From: an uncultured Clostridium sp.
GTDB taxonomy: Bacteria; Bacillota; Clostridia; TANB77; CAG-508
Direction: 5' to 3'
Length of the DNA stretch: 6,687 nucleotides
NCBI GenBank assembly: GCA_905203195.1
Contig: CAJKVD010000041.1
Location: forward strand, 1 to 6,687
The position numbers and the translations under genes are program-made. The first letter of the stretch is position 1. The number at the start of each line of letters is the position of its first letter. Below, one piece after another: positions 1-5,438 of the stretch. The notes under the pieces are model-generated. The model searched no databases, was not told the DNA's origin, and saw nothing but the letters and a program-made list of their open reading frames with translations.

Positions 1-2
1 AA

Positions 3-50
3 ATTAAGACATTTTCCTAAATGATATATTAAGACATTATCATAAATGAA
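3..50. repeat. two imperfect direct repeats, 25-bp period
   Basis: Two copies of a 23-nt unit start at 3 and 28 and match at 20 of 23 positions. Each begins ATTAAGACATT and ends with a TAAATGA block. No third copy follows after 50; further copies could lie upstream of the window. The unit is not a recognised binding site to me. Repeats of this kind can occur near insertion-sequence ends or in regulatory regions, but no transposase is visible, so the nature of the repeat is open. Confidence 0.6.
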
Positions 51-82
51 TCATAGTAAACTTATAAGTAAAAAAACACTAC

Positions 83-111
83 TTGACAATTATTACGAAA
101 TATAGTATAAT
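83..111 (+). promoter_or_regulatory. consensus sigma-A promoter for rnj
   Basis: A perfect -35 box TTGACA lies at 83-88 and a perfect -10 box TATAAT at 106-111, with the optimal 17-nt spacer. Transcription would start near 117-119, giving an untranslated leader of about 335 nt before rnj. No other comparable promoter was seen between here and the gene, so this is the likely main promoter of the rnj-gltX-DUF951 block. Confidence 0.85.
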
Positions 112-121
112 CATAACAATG

Positions 122-139
122 TTTGCCAATTAGGGCAAA
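122..139 (+). promoter_or_regulatory. stem-loop at the predicted 5' end of rnj mRNA
   Basis: TTTGCC (122-127) pairs with GGCAAA (134-139) around a 6-nt loop. The stem begins only about four nucleotides after the predicted transcription start. A T-rich stretch (148-157) follows 8 nt later, too far for a standard terminator. It is known that structure at a 5' end hinders 5'-pyrophosphate removal and the 5' exonuclease activity of RNase J, so this hairpin may stabilise the transcript. It is only 6 bp, so its strength is modest. Confidence 0.45.
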
Positions 140-437
140 AGATGAGATTTTGTTTTTAACCTAAAATATATTACAAAATGATTATAATATGAAGAAGCGG
201 GAATGATAATAAAGAGAGATTATCAAAAAATACAATAAAAGAGAACAAGAAAAATAAAAAATAATATGTACGTAAAATAAAAAAATGCAAAAAATGCAGA
301 AAAACAAACTGTATTTTTTCGTGTTCAATTAAATAGAAATGCATAAAAGATAAAATATATTACGCTATCAGTGCATTTAAAAATGTTCTATTATTAAAAA
401 GTTTTAGGAAAATGAAATTGAAAAAATAGAAAGAAAG

Positions 438-443
438 AAGGAG
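438..443 (+). promoter_or_regulatory. ribosome binding site fixing the rnj start
   Basis: AAGGAG sits 9 nt before the ATG at 453. It supports the long form of RNase J with its basic tail. There is no other in-frame ATG until well inside the metallo-beta-lactamase domain. Confidence 0.85.
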
Positions 444-452
444 ATAATAATT

Positions 453-2423
453 ATGACAAGAGAAAATGAGCAACCAAAAAAAGAAAAGCTTGAAAAAAGA
501 GAAACTACAAAAAGAAAAAATAATGTAGAAGAAAAAAAGAAAACAACCAAAAAAACAGAAAGAACAACAGTAGAAAATAAAACAAATACAAGAACAAGAA
601 GAACAAGAACGACAAAAACAACAGAAAAAACAAACAAATTGCCAATAAAAAGAGAAGAGCAAGGAATAATAAAACATCATAGAAAAGCAACAAGTTTAGT
701 AAATGTAAAAAATGAAGAAAATTTACCAACAACATCAAATAAAAGACACTCAGATATATTCAAAAAACCAAAACTAAAAATAATACCATTAGGAGGTTTA
801 CACGAGGTAGGAAAAAATATAACAGTATTTGAATATGAGGATGAGATAATAATAGTAGATTGTGGCTTATCATTTCCAGAAGACGATATGTTAGGAATAG
901 ATTTAGTAATACCAGACATTACTTATCTAGAAAGAAACAAAGAAAAAATAAAAGGAATGGTAATAACACATGGACATGAAGACCATATAGGAAGCATACC
1001 ATATTTCTTAAAACAAATAAATGTACCAATATATGCTACAAAACTAACAATAGGCTTAATAAAAAATAAATTAGAAGAGCACAAATTATTAAGAAGCACA
1101 AAATTAATAGAAGTAACACCAGGACAAACAATAATATTAGGAGAAAAATTCAAAGTAGAATTTATAAGAAGTACACATAGTATTCCAGATTCTGTAATGC
1201 TAGCAATAACAACACCAGTAGGAACAGTTTTACACACAGGGGATTTTAAAGTAGATTATACTCCAATTGATGGAAAAATGATGGACTTTGGAAGAATTGC
1301 AGAATTAGGAAACAAAGGAATATTAGCATTAATGGCTGATAGTACAAATGCAGAAAGAAAAGGATTTACAATGTCAGAAAGCTCTGTAGGGGAAGTATTT
1401 GACAAATTATTTATACACTGCACAAAAAGAATAGTTGTAGCAACATTTGCATCAAATGTACACAGAGTTCAACAAATTGTAAACAGCGCTGTAAAATATA
1501 GAAGAAAAATTGCTGTATGTGGAAGAAGTATGATAAATATGATAACAACAGCAAGAGCATTAGGATATATAGATTGTCCAGAAGACTTATTTATAGATAT
1601 TGATCAAATAAGCACATATAATGATGAACAATTAGTAATAATTACAACAGGAAGCCAAGGAGAACCAATGTCAGCATTAACAAGAATGGCAGCAGGTGAC
1701 CACAGAAAAGTAAAAATAACACCAAATGATTTAGTAATAATATCAGCAAACCCAATACCGGGAAATGAAAAATTTGTATCTAAGGTAATTGATGACTTAA
1801 TGCAAATAGGTGCAGAAGTTGTATATAGTGCATTAGCAGATGTTCACGTATCTGGACATGCATGCCAAGAAGAGCAAAAATTAATTTTAGCATTAGCTAA
1901 ACCAAAATATTTTATACCAGTACATGGAGAATACAGACAATTAATAGCACATGGAGAAACAGCACATGACATGGGAATAGAAGCAAAAAACATCTTTTAT
2001 ATGTCAAATGGTAGAACACTAGAGTTAGATGAAGAAGATGCAAGATTAACAGGTAGTGTATCAAGCGGAAGAGTATTAGTAGATGGATTAGGCGTAGGAG
2101 ATGTAGGAAATATTGTATTAAGAGATAGACAACATTTATCACAAGATGGATTAATAGTCATTGTATTAACTATGGATTCTAACACAGGAGAAGTCATTGC
2201 TGGCCCTGATGTTATTTCAAGAGGATTTGTATATGTTAGAGAATCCGAAAATCTAATGGATGATGTAAAATCAGTTGTAAGACATGAAATAAATAAATGT
2301 GAACAAAGAGGAATCCGTGATTGGTCAACTATAAAATCAACTGTTAGAGAAAATTTAAGAGATTATATTTTTATGAAAACTAAAAGAAATCCAATGATAA
2401 TACCAATTATAATGGAAGTATAG
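453..2423 (+). CDS. rnj: ribonuclease J (5'-3' exo/endoribonuclease)
   Basis: RNase J degrades mRNA from the 5' end and also cuts internally; in Bacillota it drives mRNA turnover and rRNA maturation in the cytoplasm. The 656-residue protein has an added tail at 1-106, then the metallo-beta-lactamase core from about 107 (KLKIIPLGGLHEVGKN). Metal ligands are visible: H173, H175, D177 and H178 in HGHEDH, H242 in STHSIPDS, D264 in HTGDF and H491 in PVHGEYR. The beta-CASP part includes DSTNAE, FGRSM-like CGRSM, TGSQGEP and SGHA (467-470). The end, KTKRNPMIIPIIMEV, matches the usual RNase J C-terminus, so the gene is complete. The tail is rich in Lys, Arg, Thr and Glu, contains few hydrophobic residues and is likely disordered; known RNase J proteins of about 555 residues lack it. 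Codon use is strongly A-ending, with more ATT/GTT/ACT over the last 270 nt. Whether it equals J1 or J2 cannot be decided. Confidence 0.96.
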   Translation: MTRENEQPKKEKLEKRETTKRKNNVEEKKKTTKKTERTTVENKTNTRTRRTRTTKTTEKTNKLPIKREEQGIIKHHRKATSLVNVKNEENLPTTSNKRHSDIFKKPKLKIIPLGGLHEVGKNITVFEYEDEIIIVDCGLSFPEDDMLGIDLVIPDITYLERNKEKIKGMVITHGHEDHIGSIPYFLKQINVPIYATKLTIGLIKNKLEEHKLLRSTKLIEVTPGQTIILGEKFKVEFIRSTHSIPDSVMLAITTPVGTVLHTGDFKVDYTPIDGKMMDFGRIAELGNKGILALMADSTNAERKGFTMSESSVGEVFDKLFIHCTKRIVVATFASNVHRVQQIVNSAVKYRRKIAVCGRSMINMITTARALGYIDCPEDLFIDIDQISTYNDEQLVIITTGSQGEPMSALTRMAAGDHRKVKITPNDLVIISANPIPGNEKFVSKVIDDLMQIGAEVVYSALADVHVSGHACQEEQKLILALAKPKYFIPVHGEYRQLIAHGETAHDMGIEAKNIFYMSNGRTLELDEEDARLTGSVSSGRVLVDGLGVGDVGNIVLRDRQHLSQDGLIVIVLTMDSNTGEVIAGPDVISRGFVYVRESENLMDDVKSVVRHEINKCEQRGIRDWSTIKSTVRENLRDYIFMKTKRNPMIIPIIMEV

Positions 2424-2463
2424 TAATTCATAAATAATATATATTGAAAGGATGAAGTAAAAA

Positions 2464-4125
2464 ATGGATTATAAAGAATTAGCAAATTTAATATTTCCAG
2501 AAGCCAGACCAATAAGTTATTACGAAGAAAAATACCCAGAAAGAGGGTTAGAAGAAGGAGCGATAGTAACAAGATTTGCACCAAGTCCAACAGGTGTAAT
2601 GCATGTAGGGGGGCTATATCAAGGACTAATAGCAAAAAAATTAGCAGAACAAACCAAAGGAGTATTTTTCTTAAGAATAGAAGACACAGACCAAAAAAGA
2701 GAAGTAGAAAATGGAATAAAAGGAATAGTAGAATCATTAAAAGAATTTGGGATAGAACCAGATGAAGGTATGACATCAGAAACAGAAGAAATTGGAAAAT
2801 ATGGACCATACAAACAAAGTCTAAGAAAAGAAATATATCAATCATATGCAAAATATTTAATAGAACAAGGAAAAGCATATCCATGTTTTTGCACACAAGA
2901 AGAATTAAATCAAATAAGAGAAAAACAAGAAGCAGCAAAAATAAGACCAGGATATTATGGAATATGGGCAAAATGTAGAGGGCTAACAGTAGAAGAAATG
3001 GCTAAAAAAATAGAAGCAGGGGACGAGTATATAATACGTTTAAAATCACCAGGAAGAGAAGACAGAAAAATAAAACATAAAGACATAATAAAAGGAAATG
3101 TGGAATTTCCAGAAAATGACCAAGATGTAGTAATAATAAAAGGGGATGGATTACCAACATATCATTTTGCACATGCTGTTGATGATCATTTAATGCACAC
3201 AACACATGTAATAAGAGGAGATGAATGGTTATCATCAGTACCATTACATTTACAACTATTCCAAGTACTAGGGTTCAGAGCACCTAAATATGCTCATATC
3301 GCACCAATAATGAAAAATGATGATGGAAATAAACGAAAATTAAGTAAAAGAAAAGATCCAGAAGCAGCGGTTAGCTATTATGCAGAAGAAGGTATACCTA
3401 AAGAAGCGGTAAAAGAATATTTACTAAATATTGCAAATTCTACATTCGAAAACTGGAGAAGAGCTAATCCAGAAAAACCAATAGAAGAATTTAATTTGCA
3501 ATTAAATAAAATGAGTGTTAGTGGAGCATTATTTGACATGGTAAAACTTTTAGACGTATCAAAAATAGTAATATCAAAAATGTCAGCGAAAGAGGTTTAC
3601 AATAACTCATTAGAATGGGCAAAAAAGCAAGATAATGAATTGGCAGAACTATTAGGAAACCAAAAAGATTATTCTATAAAAGTTTTCGGAATAGAAAGAG
3701 GAAACAAAAAGCCAAGAAAAGATATTTCAAAATGGTCAGATGTAAAAGAAAACATTTCATATATGTATAATGAATTATTTGAAAAAGATAAAAGCGAATA
3801 TCAATATCAAGTAATAAATAATAAAGAAGAAATTGAAAAAATATTAGATTTATATATTACAAAATACTACAATCCACAAGATGATAAACAAACATGGTTT
3901 GATAAAATAAAAGAACTTGCTGGAGAAATGGGATATGCAAAAGAAGTAAAAGAATTTAAGGCAAATCCTAATGCGTATAAAGCACATGTTGGAGATGTAA
4001 GTACAGTGATAAGAGTAGCTTTAACAAAAAGAACAAATACACCTGATATGTACGAAATTATGCAAGTTTTAGGTAAAGATATAATAAAATCACGTTTTGA
4101 CAATGCAAAAGAAAATTTAAAATAA
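2464..4125 (+). CDS. gltX: glutamate--tRNA ligase, long clostridial type
   Basis: Charges tRNA-Glu with glutamate; in organisms lacking a glutaminyl enzyme it may also charge tRNA-Gln for later amidation, which cannot be judged here. The 553-residue class I synthetase shows the HIGH-type motif at 39-50 (APSPTGVMHVGG), FFLRIEDTDQKR at 68-79, a putative zinc site C141-x-C143 with Y165 and C171, DGLPTYHFAHAVDDH at 228-242, and the KMSKS equivalent KLSKR at 292-296. The C-terminal anticodon-binding half (about 340-553) is divergent and longer than in the usual 470-490-residue enzyme, as in other clostridial GluRS proteins, which also carry about 30 residues ahead of the catalytic core. The gene lies 40 nt after rnj with no terminator between, so co-transcription is likely. 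AAAGGA at 2447-2452 is the ribosome site, 11 nt from ATG. Confidence 0.95.
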   Translation: MDYKELANLIFPEARPISYYEEKYPERGLEEGAIVTRFAPSPTGVMHVGGLYQGLIAKKLAEQTKGVFFLRIEDTDQKREVENGIKGIVESLKEFGIEPDEGMTSETEEIGKYGPYKQSLRKEIYQSYAKYLIEQGKAYPCFCTQEELNQIREKQEAAKIRPGYYGIWAKCRGLTVEEMAKKIEAGDEYIIRLKSPGREDRKIKHKDIIKGNVEFPENDQDVVIIKGDGLPTYHFAHAVDDHLMHTTHVIRGDEWLSSVPLHLQLFQVLGFRAPKYAHIAPIMKNDDGNKRKLSKRKDPEAAVSYYAEEGIPKEAVKEYLLNIANSTFENWRRANPEKPIEEFNLQLNKMSVSGALFDMVKLLDVSKIVISKMSAKEVYNNSLEWAKKQDNELAELLGNQKDYSIKVFGIERGNKKPRKDISKWSDVKENISYMYNELFEKDKSEYQYQVINNKEEIEKILDLYITKYYNPQDDKQTWFDKIKELAGEMGYAKEVKEFKANPNAYKAHVGDVSTVIRVALTKRTNTPDMYEIMQVLGKDIIKSRFDNAKENLK

Positions 4126-4185
4126 AATTTAAGATTATAGTTTAAATTCATAAGACTTTTGGTTAGAAGAAGGGAATGAATTTAT

Positions 4186-4365
4186 ATGGAATATAAAGTT
4201 GGAGATATCGTAAGAACAAAAAAACAACATCCATGTGGAAGCAAATTATGGGAAGTCACACGAGTTGGCGTAGACTTTAAATTAAAATGCCAGGGATGTG
4301 GACATGTAGTAACTGTAGAAAGACAAAAAGCCTTAAAGATAATTACAAAAAAGGTAACAGATTGA
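4186..4365 (+). CDS. DUF951 family small zinc-ribbon-like protein
   Basis: The 59-residue protein MEYKVGDIVRTKKQHPCGSK... fits the DUF951 family: VGDIVRTKK near the start, the HPCG box (15-18), WEVTRVGVDFKLKC and CxxCG (C35, C38), then a basic tail. C17, C35, C38 and H15 or H40 could bind one zinc ion. The family is widespread in Bacillota; its biochemical role is not known to me, and nucleic-acid binding is only a guess from the fold-like pattern and charge. It lies 60 nt after gltX with no strong terminator between (only a 7-bp AT stem, 4126-4132/4142-4148), so it probably shares that transcript. GAAGGGA at 4169-4175 is the ribosome site, 11 nt before ATG. Its TGA stop overlaps the next gene's -35 box. 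Confidence 0.88.
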   Translation: MEYKVGDIVRTKKQHPCGSKLWEVTRVGVDFKLKCQGCGHVVTVERQKALKIITKKVTD

Positions 4366-4390
4366 CAAAAAATTTCATAATATATACTAG
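4362..4390 (+). promoter_or_regulatory. promoter of the small membrane protein gene
   Basis: TTGACA at 4362-4367 is a perfect -35 box and overlaps the DUF951 stop codon (4363-4365). The -10 box is either TATACT at 4383-4388 with a short 15-nt spacer, or TACTAG at 4385-4390 with 17 nt. Either way transcription would start at about 4395-4398, inside the palindrome that follows. Confidence 0.6.
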
Positions 4391-4410
4391 TAGTATTTAA
4401 TTAAATACTA
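4384..4410. promoter_or_regulatory. operator-like palindrome with a third half-site
   Basis: Positions 4391-4410 form a perfect 20-bp palindrome of two directly abutting 10-bp arms (TAGTATTTAA and its complement). A further ATACTA at 4384-4389 forms a second palindrome with TAGTAT at 4391-4396 around one G. Three copies of the ATACTA half-site thus lie at 4384, 4391 (inverted) and 4405; the two same-orientation copies are 21 bp apart, about two helical turns. The array covers the -10 box and the predicted transcription start, where a bound repressor would block transcription. It has no loop and no T-run, so a DNA-binding site is more likely than a terminator. The regulator is unknown. Confidence 0.6.
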
Positions 4411-4413
4411 TCC

Positions 4414-4422
4414 AGGAGGTGA
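4414..4422 (+). promoter_or_regulatory. strong ribosome binding site for the membrane protein
   Basis: AGGAGGTGA is a nearly complete match to the 16S rRNA 3' end. Its AGGAGG core is 8 nt from ATG at 4428. This makes ATG 4428 the start and rules out the in-frame GTG at 4419, which lies inside the site itself. Confidence 0.9.
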
Positions 4423-4427
4423 CTTTT

Positions 4428-4709
4428 ATGGAGCCACAAGAAAAAGTATGTTGTTATGATAATACAAGACATGGATGTGAATACAAAGAAGAAAATAAGA
4501 AAAATAATTGCTTAGGAATAGTAGCAACAATATTACTTGCAGCATTTACAACTGTAATAGGAATAATAATAGGGGCATCTTTAGCAGGAACATTTTTACA
4601 AGCTTTAGCAGCAATTATAGTATTAGCAGTTGTATTAGGTTTACTTTTAATATTAACAATCATATTATTAATTTGTAAAAAAAATAAAAAACATCATTGT
4701 TGTAGATAG
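4428..4709 (+). CDS. small two-helix membrane protein with Cys/His-rich ends
   Basis: I do not recognise a named family. The 93-residue protein has a polar N-terminus (1-29) with C8, C9, H15, C17 and C28, two hydrophobic segments (about 31-54 and 57-82) joined by a very short turn around GT (54-55), and a basic end with C83, H89, H90, C91 and C92. Glycines and alanines in the first segment (GIIIGASLAG) suggest tight helix packing. Lys residues on both flanks predict a hairpin with both ends in the cytoplasm, which would bring the Cys/His groups together; metal or redox sensing is possible but unproven. There is no signal-peptidase or lipobox pattern. It has its own promoter, a palindromic operator-like site and a very strong ribosome site, and is followed by two terminators, so it is a separately controlled single gene. 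Confidence 0.8.
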   Translation: MEPQEKVCCYDNTRHGCEYKEENKKNNCLGIVATILLAAFTTVIGIIIGASLAGTFLQALAAIIVLAVVLGLLLILTIILLICKKNKKHHCCR

Positions 4710-4718
4710 ATATAAAGC

Positions 4719-4736
4719 AAGTTCATAGAACTTTTT
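4719..4736 (+). terminator. weak intrinsic terminator after the membrane protein
   Basis: AAGTTC (4719-4724) pairs with GAACTT (4728-4733) around a 3-nt loop and runs into a short T stretch ending at 4736. It starts 9 nt after the stop codon. The stem is only 6 bp with two GC pairs, so termination may be partial. Confidence 0.4.
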
Positions 4737-4746
4737 ATAATATAAT

Positions 4747-4795
4747 AAAAATAAAGATAGCAATACAAATAATTTTGTTGCTATCTTTATTTTTT
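4747..4795. terminator. bidirectional intrinsic terminator
   Basis: A 17-bp perfect stem (4747-4763 with 4778-4794) encloses a 14-nt loop. On the plus strand the right arm ends in six T residues (4790-4795). On the minus strand the AAAAA at 4747-4751 becomes a T-run. It sits between two convergent genes, 37 nt after the plus-strand stop and 14 nt after the engB stop, so it can end both transcripts. Confidence 0.88.
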
Positions 4796-4808
4796 ACATT
4801 AGTACAAA

Positions 4809-5417
4809 TCATTGTTGAAGTTTTTTGAGTCCATCCCCAAAAACACCATGCAAAAATTCCCAAACATCATCAGTATAGTTTTTTCTTTCAGAAGAAAAAG
4901 GCAAAGTAGTAATGTCAAGCATAGGATTCAAAAACTGTTGGATTTTTTTTACCTCATTATCTACCTTTGTAACAGCGATTTTGTCAGCTTTGTTAGCAAG
5001 AATTAAACAAGGCAACCCAGCACGAATTATATAATCATACATTAACTTATCATTAGCAGTAGGAGTATGCCTAATATCGACCAAAAAAATAACTAAAGTA
5101 ATTTGTTCACGATGTTGCAAATAATATTCAATAAAATTCCCTACTTGCTCTTGTTCTTTTTTTGACATTTTACTATAGCCATAGCCAGGAAGGTCTACAA
5201 AGTAAAAAGAATTATCAATATTATAAAAATTGATTTGACGTGTTTTACCAGGCTCACTACTTGTTCTTGCAAGATTTTTTCTATTAATCATAGTATTTAT
5301 AAAACTAGATTTTCCTACATTAGATTTACCTACTAAAACAATTTCCGGTAATCCATTTTTTGGATATTGTTTAGGACTAACAGCAGAAACTTCAAACTTA
5401 GGGTTTTTAATAATCAT
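4809..5417 (-). CDS. engB: ribosome biogenesis GTPase EngB (YsxC/YihA)
   Basis: EngB is an essential circularly unrelated small Ras-like GTPase that helps late assembly of the 50S ribosomal subunit in the cytoplasm. The 202-residue length is typical. Motifs are complete: the P-loop GKSNVGKSS (30-38), the switch region SSEPGKTRQINFY (53-65) with T59, DLPGYGYSK (75-83), NKAD (142-145) and SS (175-176). The fourth motif reads NKAD, the general GTPase form, where many EngB proteins have TKAD. The start ATG at 5417 is supported by AAAGGA 11 nt upstream on the minus strand and by the usual distance to the P-loop. It follows serS by 21 nt and is probably co-transcribed. Its codons differ from the plus-strand genes: 12 of 17 Ile codons are ATT and only 2 ATA. 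Confidence 0.95.
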   Translation of the reverse strand: MIIKNPKFEVSAVSPKQYPKNGLPEIVLVGKSNVGKSSFINTMINRKNLARTSSEPGKTRQINFYNIDNSFYFVDLPGYGYSKMSKKEQEQVGNFIEYYLQHREQITLVIFLVDIRHTPTANDKLMYDYIIRAGLPCLILANKADKIAVTKVDNEVKKIQQFLNPMLDITTLPFSSERKNYTDDVWEFLHGVFGDGLKKLQQ

Positions 5418-5438
5418 ATAAAATTCATTCCTTTACTT

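Larger units (their letters stand above)
118..452 (+). promoter_or_regulatory. long untranslated leader of rnj
   Basis: This stretch contains no credible gene. It is extremely AT-rich and, from about 190 on, strongly purine-rich. Possible structure: a hairpin at the start (122-139); a 7-bp stem 204-210/219-225 with an 8-nt loop; a tandem AAAAATGCA repeat at 281-298; and a third AAATGCA at 337-343 that can pair with TGCATTT at 372-378 across a 28-nt loop. Only very short AUG-led frames occur (for example MRFCF at 142-159 and MKKRE at 189-206), without good ribosome sites. I recognise no riboswitch or T-box. The length suggests post-transcriptional control of RNase J, but that is inference. Confidence 0.5.

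Noticed and set aside
136..157. Transcription attenuator in the rnj leader
   Set aside because: CAAAA (136-140) can pair with TTTTG (148-152) before a T-run, and would compete with the hairpin at 122-139, but the stem is five mostly AT pairs and too weak to support the claim.
142..206. Leader peptides MRFCF and MKKRE
   Set aside because: They have five codons each, lack a proper ribosome site, and such frames are expected by chance in AT-rich DNA.
360..738. Overlapping antisense frames giving Phe/Cys/Leu/Ser-rich products
   Set aside because: They mirror the Lys/Arg/Thr-rich tail of RNase J and the purine-rich leader. Several frames are open at once, which is a composition effect.
2363..2971. 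Long antisense open frame (202 codons) opposite the rnj end and gltX
   Set aside because: Its product is almost only Leu, Phe and Ile, as expected from the complement of A-rich codons, and it has no sensible domain. The opposite strand encodes clear rnj and gltX.
4126..4148. Terminator between gltX and the DUF951 gene
   Set aside because: The 7-bp stem is entirely A-T and is not followed by a T-run.
4419..4427. GTG start for the small membrane protein
   Set aside because: The GTG is inside the AGGAGGTGA ribosome site; ATG 4428 has correct spacing.
4812..5006. Plus-strand frame of 64 codons opposite engB
   Set aside because: It lies fully within the well-supported engB, has no ribosome site and starts just past a strong terminator.
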